Source: Thermococci archaeon (GTDB lineage: Archaea; Methanobacteriota_B; Thermococci; Thermococcales; Thermococcaceae). Taken from it: a DNA stretch of 5,598 bases. Below, piece after piece: positions 1 to 4,748 of this stretch. The DNA lies in assembly GCA_003663535.1 (NCBI GenBank), contig QMUE01000109.1, positions 1-5,598 of the forward strand, in the 5' to 3' direction. The first letter of the stretch is position 1, and every line of letters begins with the position of its first letter. The position numbers and the translations under genes are program-made. Below the pieces are notes generated by a model. It saw nothing but the letters and a program-made list of their open reading frames with translations, had not been told where the DNA came from and did not search any database.

Positions 1-308
1 ATTATGTCATATTCACCAGTTACATCATATACACAGGCCACATGAGAATCATTAGCTATCTCCTTCTCAATTTCAATTATTCTTTTCCCCTGAGCCCTGA
101 CCCCTATGATTGTTGTCAAATCGTATCCCAACTTATTATAGTCAAGCTTTGGTGCGAACCCTAAGATTACCTCTTCCTCCTCCAGCTTTTTAAGTCTGTT
201 ATAAACTGTACCAACAGCAATGCCCAACTTCTTGGCTATTTCCCTGTAAGACAACCTAGCATCTTTTTGGAGAATTGAGATTATCTTTCTATCAAGTTCA
301 TCTACCAT
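1..308 (-). CDS. Lrp/AsnC-family transcriptional regulator (partial, C-terminus beyond window)
   Basis: The gene reads leftward from an ATG at 306-308 and stays open to the window edge, giving 102 complete codons. The product begins MVDELDRKIISILQKDARLS, the typical Lrp/AsnC opening. A helix-turn-helix covers about residues 19-45 (LSYREIAKKLGIAVGTVYNRLKKL). A linker and the start of the RAM ligand-binding domain follow (GYDLTTIIGVRA, about 61-72; VYDVTGEYDI, about 93-102). Family members are usually about 140-160 residues, so roughly a third is missing. They are dimeric or octameric DNA-binding proteins, often sensing amino acids. A GGTGG/GGAAGG-like ribosome binding site lies just before the ATG, and a TATA box sits about 35 bases upstream. 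The target genes cannot be read from the sequence. It does not look like the P. furiosus LrpA sequence I can recall, so I give no symbol. Confidence 0.93.
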   Translation of the reverse strand, partial: MVDELDRKIISILQKDARLSYREIAKKLGIAVGTVYNRLKKLEEEEVILGFAPKLDYNKLGYDLTTIIGVRAQGKRIIEIEKEIANDSHVACVYDVTGEYDI

Positions 309-338
309 TTTCCTTCCCACCAAAAAATTTGAAGAATA

Positions 339-348
339 CTTTAAATAC
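339..348 (-). promoter_or_regulatory. TATA box of the Lrp/AsnC-family gene
   Basis: On the minus strand this reads GTATTTAAAG, a good archaeal TATA box. Its centre lies about 36 bases upstream of the ATG at 308. Transcription would start near 318-320 and leave a short leader holding the ribosome binding site. The inverted repeat at 361-380 lies just upstream. Confidence 0.6.
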
Positions 349-360
349 TCTTGGATTTTT

Positions 361-380
361 GTTAAACAGAATAGTTTAAC
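361..380. repeat. Perfect inverted repeat between two divergent promoters (candidate operator)
   Basis: The half-sites GTTAAAC (361-367) and GTTTAAC (374-380) are exact reverse complements separated by 6 bases, so their centres are about 13 bases apart. The site lies between the minus-strand TATA box of the Lrp-type gene (339-348) and the plus-strand TATA box of the tRNA gene (387-394). An AT-rich palindrome of this size suits a dimeric helix-turn-helix regulator, and Lrp-family proteins often control their own promoter. Autoregulation is an inference; the symmetry is seen directly. Confidence 0.5.
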
Positions 381-386
381 ACAAGA

Positions 387-394
387 TTTATAAG
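387..394 (+). promoter_or_regulatory. TATA box of the tRNA-Arg gene
   Basis: TTTATAAG lies 29 bases before the first base of the mature tRNA. A start about 25 bases downstream of the TATA centre falls near 415, giving a short 5' leader for RNase P to remove. Confidence 0.65.
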
Positions 395-422
395 AGAGGA
401 TGGGAGGATAGAAAACGGGAGT

Positions 423-500
423 GGACCGGTAGCCTAGCTAGGATAGGGCATCGGCCTCCTAAGCCGAAGGTCCCGGGTTCAAATCCCGGCCGGTCCGCCA
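423..500 (+). tRNA. tRNA-Arg, anticodon CCT, with encoded CCA
   Basis: All four arms fold. The acceptor stem GGACCGG (423-429) pairs fully with CCGGTCC (490-496). The D arm is 432-435 with 446-449. The anticodon stem TCGGC (451-455) pairs with GCCGA (463-467) around the loop CTCCTAA, which places anticodon CCT at 458-460. It therefore reads the arginine codon AGG, heavily used in Thermococcales. The variable loop has 5 bases. The T stem CCGGG (473-477) pairs with CCCGG (485-489) around TTCAAAT. The discriminator is G497 and CCA is encoded at 498-500. There is no intron. A T-run at 508-511 may help termination. Confidence 0.97.
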
Positions 501-566
501 GAACATCTTTTCTGCTACCTTGAACATGAATACAATTACTTGCTCTCTAAACAAGAAAACCTCGAT

Positions 567-577
567 AAAGTTAAAAG
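567..577 (+). promoter_or_regulatory. Weak TATA-like element before the ubiquitin-fold gene
   Basis: AAAGTTAAAAG lies about 25 bases before the ribosome binding site at 599-604. That is the right distance for transcription to begin just ahead of it. The match is modest, and read-through from the tRNA promoter is an alternative. The rest of 501-608 shows nothing else. Confidence 0.25.
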
Positions 578-608
578 TCTCTCCATGCATCCTCTCTTGG
601 TGATGTTT

Positions 609-812
609 ATGATCAAGATTAAGGTCATTGGAAGAAAAATCGAGAAAGAGCTGGAATATCAGAAGGGCATGAAAGTCAAAGACGTTCTCAAGGCTGTGGG
701 ATTCAACACAGAAAGTGCCATAGCAAAGGTAAACGGAAAGGTAGCTTTAGAAGATGACTCCATTAAAGACAACGATTACGTTGAAGTCATTCCAGTTGTA
801 TCTGGAGGTTGA
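609..812 (+). CDS. Ubiquitin-fold sulfur-carrier/protein-modifier, ThiS/MoaD/SAMP-like
   Basis: This encodes a 67-residue beta-grasp protein beginning MIKIKVIGRKIEKELEY and ending VEVIPVVSGG. The C-terminal Gly-Gly is the residue pair adenylated by E1-like enzymes (ThiF/MoeB/UbaA) in ThiS, MoaD and archaeal SAMP proteins. Family features include the first strand IKIKVIG, a helix at about 23-30 (VKDVLKAV), the VNGK turn at 41-44 and the strand VEVIPVVSGG. I chose ATG 609 because GGTGAT (599-604) lies 4 bases ahead of it; longer in-frame versions add an unrelated leader. Likely roles are sulfur donor for tungstopterin/molybdopterin, thiamine or tRNA thiolation, or attachment to proteins. No partner gene lies nearby, so the pathway is not decided. 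The gene is followed by a convergent aminotransferase gene. Confidence 0.88.
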   Translation: MIKIKVIGRKIEKELEYQKGMKVKDVLKAVGFNTESAIAKVNGKVALEDDSIKDNDYVEVIPVVSGG

Positions 813-871
813 AATGGCCTTTATACCAGCCTATTCTTAATTCTTCCAAATCCTGGGGAATTACTTCCACT

Positions 872-900
872 AAAATCTAAAAATAGTTAAAAGAGAAAAA
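872..900 (-). terminator. T-rich terminator region after the alanine aminotransferase gene
   Basis: Read on the minus strand, directly after the stop codon at 901-903, this stretch holds T runs of 5, 4 and 5 bases. Such runs are typical archaeal terminators. No hairpin is needed or seen. Confidence 0.45.
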
Positions 901-2094
901 TCATCCAAGCCTTTCCTTCATAAACTTCTCTAAATTGTCCATGGCCTCCTCTAATACTGGCACTGGCGCTAAGAATATTGAGCGGAAGTGCATTTCTCCA
1001 CCTTCCCCAAAGCCAGACCCGTGAACAAAGAGCACATGAGCGTTGTGGAGCACATCAAGGACAAACTCCTTGTCGCTCTTCCATGGCCCCTCTTCAATCT
1101 TGGGGAAGATGTAGAATGCTCCCTGCGGTTTTTGTGTGCTTATTCCCGGCATTTCATTGAGGCGTTTATAGATGTAATCCCTTCTTTCTTTAAGCTTCGC
1201 CATATACTCCTCTAGGTAGTCCATTGGACCTCTAAGCCCAGCTATTGCCGCTTTTTGGGCCGGAGTGTTTGGACAGAGCCTTATCCTTGCGAGCTTCCCT
1301 ATCGCCTCTCTAACTTCAGCAAGTTTGTTCTCTGGATCTACGAAATACATATAACCCAATCTCCATCCCGTTGCGAAGTAAACCTTCGAGAGACCGTTCA
1401 TGACGATAACGGGAACGTCCTTGGTCAATGAGCCCGGAGAAACGTGCTTTCCTTCGTAGGTCATGAGGTCGTAGATTTCATCGCTTATTATTGGTAGATC
1501 ATACTCTCCAGCGAGGTCAATTATCTCCTGGAGGGTCTTCTTTTCATAGAGAGCCCCAGTTGGATTGTTTGGGTTTATGACAGCTATTGCCTTGGTCTTA
1601 TCAGTTATCTTCCTTCTCATGTCATCTACATCTGGCTGCCATCCTTCCTCTTCAATGGTTTTGTAGCCCTTGGGAACACCACCGTAAAACTTCACCAGTC
1701 CGACATATGGTGGATAGCTTGGCCCGGGGATTAAAATTTCCTCTCCACCATCTATAAGGGCACCAAAGATAAACTGCAGAGCCTCTGTAACAGCTGCAGT
1801 AACTTGAACATCTTCGGGGGTTATATCTACGCCGTTTTTCTTTTTTTCCCTTTCAACAATAGCTTCTCTAAGCTCCTTATCTCCTTCACTATCGCCATAA
1901 TAATTGTGGCCTTCCATTATTGCTTCACAATAGGCCTTTTTCATGTGCTGTGGTGGCTGAAAATCAAACTTTACCGGATCCCCGATGTTAAGTTTGATAA
2001 TTTTTATTCCCTGCTTTTCTAGTTCTCTTGCCGGAAGAACAACATCTCTAATGGCATATTCAATGCCCATGGCCCGGTTTGATGGTCTAATCAT
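901..2094 (-). CDS. Alanine aminotransferase (PLP-dependent, class I/II)
   Basis: The 397-residue enzyme transfers the amino group between glutamate and pyruvate, giving alanine and 2-oxoglutarate; it is cytoplasmic. The sequence matches what I know of P. furiosus AlaAT almost throughout (YAIRDVVLPARELEK, LNIGDPVKFDFQPP, GHNYYGDSEG). Numbered from ATG 2094, visible sites are GPSYPPY (124-130), NPNNPTG (174-180), SDEIYD (204-209), the PLP lysine K237 in NGLSKVYFATGWRLGY and the substrate-carboxylate arginine R371 in HFRS. ATG 2094 is chosen because GGAGGTG (2101-2107) precedes it by 6 bases; an in-frame ATG at 2118 would put this site inside the gene. In Thermococcales alanine is a fermentation product that removes reductant when H2 formation is limited. 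The hypCD genes lie upstream on the same strand, but an RNA locus separates them. Confidence 0.95.
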   Translation of the reverse strand: MIRPSNRAMGIEYAIRDVVLPARELEKQGIKIIKLNIGDPVKFDFQPPQHMKKAYCEAIMEGHNYYGDSEGDKELREAIVEREKKKNGVDITPEDVQVTAAVTEALQFIFGALIDGGEEILIPGPSYPPYVGLVKFYGGVPKGYKTIEEEGWQPDVDDMRRKITDKTKAIAVINPNNPTGALYEKKTLQEIIDLAGEYDLPIISDEIYDLMTYEGKHVSPGSLTKDVPVIVMNGLSKVYFATGWRLGYMYFVDPENKLAEVREAIGKLARIRLCPNTPAQKAAIAGLRGPMDYLEEYMAKLKERRDYIYKRLNEMPGISTQKPQGAFYIFPKIEEGPWKSDKEFVLDVLHNAHVLFVHGSGFGEGGEMHFRSIFLAPVPVLEEAMDNLEKFMKERLG

Positions 2095-2137
2095 AACAAC
2101 ACCTCCACATAAAATCATAATAAGATTGTTTTACAAC

Positions 2138-2155
2138 CATAAAAATTTTTCCTAA
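2138..2155 (-). promoter_or_regulatory. Probable promoter of the alanine aminotransferase gene
   Basis: On the minus strand an A-rich BRE-like stretch (GGAAAAA) runs into ATTTTTATGG, about 45-55 bases upstream of ATG 2094. A start near 2118-2122 would leave a leader of about 25 bases containing GGAGGTG. The exact TATA register is uncertain, because TAATTTAGG slightly upstream could also serve. Confidence 0.4.
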
Positions 2156-2186
2156 ATTACAATTGAATTCATATTTTGGAGATAGG

Positions 2187-2194
2187 TTTAAAAG
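2187..2194 (+). promoter_or_regulatory. TATA box of a plus-strand non-coding RNA
   Basis: TTTAAAAG is a strong archaeal TATA match. A start 25 bases from its centre falls at about 2215, immediately before the GGC that opens the candidate C/D RNA. No plausible protein gene follows on this strand; the only ORF of note is 36 codons from ATG 2236, without a ribosome binding site. The element lies back-to-back with the aminotransferase promoter, about 35-45 bases away. Confidence 0.55.
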
Positions 2195-2214
2195 AAGCAA
2201 AACATAGCTACTTC

Positions 2215-2285
2215 AGGCAATGACGATTAGCAAGCATGCTGAGAAGTGATGACGTGAACACCCCCCGAGCCCTTGTATTTCTTTT
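2215..2285 (+). ncRNA. Candidate C/D box guide RNA (double guide)
   Basis: The boxes appear in the order and spacing of archaeal C/D RNAs. Box C is ATGACGA (2220-2226, one change from RTGATGA), followed by 12 bases. Box D' is CTGA (2239-2242), followed by a 3-base spacer. Box C' is GTGATGA (2246-2252, exact), followed by 12 bases. Box D is CCGA (2265-2268, one change from CTGA). Flanking GGC (2216-2218) and GCC (2269-2271) can form the terminal stem. The TATA box at 2187-2194 predicts a start at about 2215, and a T-rich tract at 2273-2285 could end it. Such RNAs guide 2'-O-methylation with L7Ae, Nop5 and fibrillarin. Predicted targets would contain CATGCTTGCTAA and GGGGTGTTCACG; I could not place either in rRNA or tRNA. 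The altered D box is the main weakness. Its 3' half overlaps the GC-rich fold at 2254-2332. Confidence 0.5.
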
Positions 2286-2332
2286 AACTCATCGGGCGGG
2301 AAGTCCCCTTCCGAGAGGGAGGGGTAGTTCAC
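2254..2332 (+). other. GC-rich structured element, like an IS200/IS605 (TnpB) right end / omega-RNA remnant
   Basis: Three helices can coexist. The closing stem is GTGAAC (2254-2259) with GTTCAC (2327-2332). A second is CCCGA (2264-2268) with TCGGG (2292-2296). The third is an 8-pair hairpin, CCCCTTCC (2305-2312) with GGGAGGGG (2317-2324), closed by a GAGA tetraloop of GNRA type. The stretch is about 57% GC, clearly above its AT-rich flanks. A GC-rich hairpin followed by GTAGTTCAC resembles, from memory, right ends of IS200/IS605-type elements, where the TnpB guide-RNA scaffold is encoded. No tnpA or tnpB gene is present, so it would be a solo remnant or a retained RNA. A 36-codon reading frame from ATG 2236 crosses it and could be a relic of a TnpB C-terminus. 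An independent stable RNA is the alternative. Confidence 0.4.
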
Positions 2333-2362
2333 TAAACTTGAAGTGAAAGAAACTAACAAAAA

Positions 2363-2373
2363 TTTCTTTTTTC
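2363..2373 (+). terminator. T-run terminator for plus-strand transcription of the RNA locus
   Basis: TTTCTTTTTTC is a clear archaeal T-run about 30 bases beyond the GC-rich fold. It would end a transcript of about 155 bases started near 2215 and keep it from entering hypD antisense. Confidence 0.4.
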
Positions 2374-2392
2374 TATGAAACGCTTAATTTCC

Positions 2393-2403
2393 AAAATAAA
2401 AAA
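2393..2403 (-). terminator. T-run terminator after hypD
   Basis: On the minus strand TTTTTTATTTT follows the hypD stop codon (2405-2407) directly. It separates the hypCD unit from the aminotransferase gene. Confidence 0.5.
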
Positions 2404-2404
2404 C

Positions 2405-3514
2405 TCAAAATAGAGCCCCATATTTGTAAAATATTTGACAAGTACCCTCGTAGGAAACCATACACGGCCCAACAGGATTTCTCGGCGTGCACTTCTTCCC
2501 AAAGAGCGGGCATTGCGTTGGTAGCGCTAATCCTCTAAGCACAGCTCCACATATACATCCCTTTTCCAAATCCGGTAGCTTTGGAGGTTTTACCTTATAA
2601 AACGTCCTTATTTCAAAGTCTTTGTACTCATCCTTAAGTTCCAAGCCGCTTTTGGGTATTATACCCAATGCCCTCCACTTTGCATCAACGATATCAAAAA
2701 GCATTTCCATGGTTTTTTGGGCCTCAACATTCCCCTCATATTTTACAACTCTTGTGTACTGGTTCTCTATTTTCGTTTCCCCTTTTCTTATTATTCTCAA
2801 AAGCATGAATACGGCCATAAGAAAATCCACAGGCTCAAATCCAGCCACAACCTGGGGAACTCCATATTCCTTTGTTATATACTCCCACCCCTTTACACCT
2901 ATTATCGTGGAAACGTGGCCCGGATCGATAAGTCCATCAAAAACCGTTCCCTGTTTAATTAAAGCCTCAACGGCTGGAGGAGTCAAACGATGAACAGAAT
3001 ATATCTTAAAATTATCAACGTCTTTCTCGATCACTTCTTTTAATATTCCAGCTGCTGGTGCTGTGGTAGTTTCAAATCCGGGAGAAAAATGAACCACAAG
3101 GTGGTTATTCTCTTTAAGGGCCATCTTATATGAGTCATATATCGAATAAACAACTCTAACATCAAAATCTTCGCTTTTTAAATCTGCAAAGCTCCCAATT
3201 GTGGTTGGGATCTTATACATATCCCCAAACGTAGTTAAAATTATCTCTTCGCCTTCTTCTCTTGCTCTGCGCATTATTTGCATCATGGCTGCTATATCCT
3301 CTGCCGGAGTTATACAAACTGGACAGCCCGGCCCACTCATCACTTTGACATTTTCAGGTAGAAGAGACCTTATTCCGCTTCTAGTTACCGTGTCCTCATG
3401 AGTTCCACAAACATGCATTAACTTCACTTCTCTCCCGATTTTTTCTGCTTCTCTCTTTATACCTTGCAGTATCCTCTGGGCTAAGTCTTTATCATGAAAA
3501 ATTGAAAGTTCCAT
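2405..3514 (-). CDS. hypD: Hydrogenase maturation protein HypD
   Basis: HypD is a [4Fe-4S] protein that, with HypC, carries the Fe ion while HypE supplies cyanide ligands, building Fe(CN)2CO for [NiFe] hydrogenases in the cytoplasm. The 369-residue length fits the family. Conserved sites, numbered from ATG 3514, are CGTHE (C36-E40), GPGCPVC (61-67, C64 and C67), FSPGFETT (143-150) and GHVSTIIG (199-206). The C-terminal cysteines are C320, C322, C335, C342, C351 and C359, ending in GTCQIFYKYGALF. Start choice: an in-frame GTG at 3520 overlaps the hypC stop as GTGA, but GGAGG (3522-3526) lies only 1 base from it and 7 from ATG 3514, so ATG is preferred. It is translationally coupled to hypC. 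HypA, B, E and F are not in the window and must lie elsewhere. Confidence 0.97.
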   Translation of the reverse strand: MELSIFHDKDLAQRILQGIKREAEKIGREVKLMHVCGTHEDTVTRSGIRSLLPENVKVMSGPGCPVCITPAEDIAAMMQIMRRAREEGEEIILTTFGDMYKIPTTIGSFADLKSEDFDVRVVYSIYDSYKMALKENNHLVVHFSPGFETTTAPAAGILKEVIEKDVDNFKIYSVHRLTPPAVEALIKQGTVFDGLIDPGHVSTIIGVKGWEYITKEYGVPQVVAGFEPVDFLMAVFMLLRIIRKGETKIENQYTRVVKYEGNVEAQKTMEMLFDIVDAKWRALGIIPKSGLELKDEYKDFEIRTFYKVKPPKLPDLEKGCICGAVLRGLALPTQCPLFGKKCTPRNPVGPCMVSYEGTCQIFYKYGALF

Positions 3515-3516
3515 GC

Positions 3517-3741
3517 TCACTCCTCCATTGCTTTCATGACCTCTTCCCAGGCCCTCAAGCTTTCTAAGGCTGCCTTTTCATTCATCTTCTCAATTGCAAA
3601 TCCAGTGTGAACTATAACATAATCACCCACTTTAACGTGTGGGACAAAATCTATCCTAACCTCTCTCTTAACTCCACCAAAATCAACCATAGCAACGTTA
3701 TCCTTAATTTCAACAATCTTAGCAGGGATTGCCAGACACAT
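3517..3741 (-). CDS. hypC: Hydrogenase maturation chaperone HypC
   Basis: The 74-residue OB-fold-like chaperone forms a complex with HypD and delivers the Fe(CN)2CO unit to the hydrogenase large subunit. It begins MCLAIPAKIVEI. Removal of Met exposes Cys2, the family's essential iron-binding residue, so ATG 3741 is the correct start and the in-frame GTG at 3750 is not. Other hallmarks are VDFGGVKREVR (19-29) and VGDYVIVHTGFAIEKM (38-53) with conserved H45. AGGTGAG (3746-3752) lies 4 bases before the ATG. The stop TGA (3517-3519) lies 2 bases before the preferred hypD start, and GGAGG for hypD sits inside the last hypC codons, so the pair forms a tight operon. Confidence 0.97.
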   Translation of the reverse strand: MCLAIPAKIVEIKDNVAMVDFGGVKREVRIDFVPHVKVGDYVIVHTGFAIEKMNEKAALESLRAWEEVMKAMEE

Positions 3742-3773
3742 TTTTCTCACCTAATCGGGAATATAAAAAAAGG

Positions 3774-3789
3774 TTTTTAATTCTTTTCA
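3774..3789 (-). promoter_or_regulatory. Probable promoter of hypCD
   Basis: On the minus strand GAAAAG (BRE-like) is followed by AATTAAAAA (TATA-like). The centre lies about 37 bases before ATG 3741, giving a predicted start near 3753 and a leader of about 12 bases carrying AGGTGAG. A second AT stretch, TTTTTTTATATT (3761-3772), is rather close to the start codon. The gene before it ends at 3819, so hypCD appears to have its own promoter. Confidence 0.4.
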
Positions 3790-3818
3790 AAACCATGAGT
3801 TGTTCACAAAATTGAGTA

Positions 3819-4694
3819 TCATATGAGGCCAATTTCTATCAGAGTCTTTTCTATGTCCTCCAAAGCCTTCTCATCAAGAGGGAGTGCTGGCATTCTGGGA
3901 TATCCAACCTCAAGCCCGCACATTCTCATTGCCTCTTTTATGGCACTTATCTGATTGTACTTCTTAACAACAACCTCGTTAAGATAGTTTATCATGAGCT
4001 GAAGCCTTCTTGCCCGTTGATATCTTTGTTCGCGAAAAGCATTGTATAATTCCACACAAAGTCTTGGAGCAACGTTTGCTACTGCCACTACTGCACCATG
4101 TGCCCCCAAAACCCAAGAAGGATACATGAGGTCAGCAGTTCCTGCTAAAATACTAATCTTTCCCCCAACTCTCCTTATAAGTTCTGCAACTCTGCCTATT
4201 GATCCACTTGAGTCTTTTATCCCAACTATATTAGAGTGTTCTTCCACAAGCTTTTCCACAACATCAATATCTATATTTATTGTCGTAAACTTGGGAACAT
4301 TGTAGAGCAAAATTGGAGCCTCGACTTCATAGGCAATCCTGGAATAGTGCGCAAAAAGCTCTCTTACATTAGGTTTAAAGTAATATGGGGGCGCTATAAG
4401 CAACCCATCAACCCCTATATCCCAGGCTTCCTTTGCAAGTTTTATAGTTTCTCTCGTTGAATTTTCAGCAACTCCAGCTATAATAGGAAGCGATGACTCT
4501 TCCCTTACAATCTTCAGAACTTTTAATTTTTCTTCAAAACTAAGGTATGGAAACTCACCGTTACTTCCCAAAGTCACTAGTCCATTAAGCTTAGCATCAG
4601 CAAAGTAGTGGACAAGCTCACGAAGCATTTCTTCATTTATTTTTTCTTCTTCATCGAAAGGAGTTATATGAGGAACAAATACACCTTCAAACAT
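3819..4694 (-). CDS. DapA-superfamily (class I) aldolase, 4-hydroxy-2-oxoglutarate aldolase-like
   Basis: The 291-residue length fits the DHDPS/NAL aldolase superfamily, TIM barrels acting through a lysine-pyruvate Schiff base. Visible sites are GSNGEF (43-48), APPYY (101-105), catalytic Y131 in YNVPKFT and Schiff-base K160 in GIKDSSG, followed by AGTADLMYPSWVLGAHG (184-200). Dihydrodipicolinate synthase normally has GTTGES and an arginine in YNVPxRT that binds the semialdehyde carboxylate. Here these are GSNGEF and F136. GSNGEFP followed by an L-S/T-x-x-E-x-L pattern recalls mitochondrial HOGA1, which cleaves 4-hydroxy-2-oxoglutarate to pyruvate and glyoxylate. A sugar-acid (KDG-type) aldolase or N-acetylneuraminate lyase-like activity remains possible. 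No ribosome binding site is seen before ATG 4694, so the mRNA may be leaderless or short-leadered. The gene is divergent from the kinase and has no lysine-pathway neighbours. Confidence 0.85.
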   Translation of the reverse strand: MFEGVFVPHITPFDEEEKINEEMLRELVHYFADAKLNGLVTLGSNGEFPYLSFEEKLKVLKIVREESSLPIIAGVAENSTRETIKLAKEAWDIGVDGLLIAPPYYFKPNVRELFAHYSRIAYEVEAPILLYNVPKFTTINIDIDVVEKLVEEHSNIVGIKDSSGSIGRVAELIRRVGGKISILAGTADLMYPSWVLGAHGAVVAVANVAPRLCVELYNAFREQRYQRARRLQLMINYLNEVVVKKYNQISAIKEAMRMCGLEVGYPRMPALPLDEKALEDIEKTLIEIGLI

Positions 4695-4704
4695 ACGGCA
4701 TCAA

Positions 4705-4712
4705 TTTAAAAA
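4705..4712 (+). promoter_or_regulatory. TATA box of the PfkB-family kinase gene
   Basis: TTTAAAAA is centred about 40 bases before ATG 4749. Transcription would start near 4734, just ahead of the ribosome binding site GGGTGAG (4738-4744). It lies within the 54-base divergent intergenic region. Confidence 0.5.
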
Positions 4713-4724
4713 AGGCCTTTACCT

Positions 4725-4732
4725 AATTAAAC
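4725..4732 (-). promoter_or_regulatory. Possible TATA box of the aldolase gene
   Basis: On the minus strand AAAG followed by TTTAATTA resembles a BRE plus TATA box. It predicts a start near 4703 and a leader of only about 9 bases, in line with the missing ribosome binding site. It overlaps the predicted start region of the divergent kinase gene, so the two promoters may compete. Confidence 0.4.
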
Positions 4733-4748
4733 TTTACGGGTGAGAAAA

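Noticed and set aside
540..608. Longer N-terminal version of the ubiquitin-fold protein from TTG 540, ATG 585 or ATG 603
   Set aside because: The extra residues do not fit the family, whose first strand starts at IKIKV, and GGTGAT at 599-604 is well placed only for ATG 609.
978..1215. Plus-strand open frames inside the aminotransferase gene
   Set aside because: They are antisense shadows of a clear conserved gene, without ribosome binding sites or family features.
2095..2118. Upstream ATG at 2118 as the aminotransferase start
   Set aside because: It would add MILCGGVV, which is simply the translated ribosome binding region; GGAGGTG at 2101-2107 points to ATG 2094, matching the known N-terminus MIRxSxRA.
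2215..2332. H/ACA guide RNA
   Set aside because: The hairpin is not followed by an ACA box at the usual distance, and no clear kink-turn or K-loop with a pseudouridylation pocket is seen.
2622..2993. 123-codon and 81-codon plus-strand frames opposite hypD
   Set aside because: They lie antisense to the most conserved parts of hypD and show composition expected of a complement strand; no promoter or ribosome binding site supports them.
3515..3520. GTG 3520 as the hypD start with a 4-base GTGA overlap
   Set aside because: Attractive as a coupled overlap, but GGAGG lies only one base before it; ATG 3514 has a normal 7-base spacing. It remains possible.
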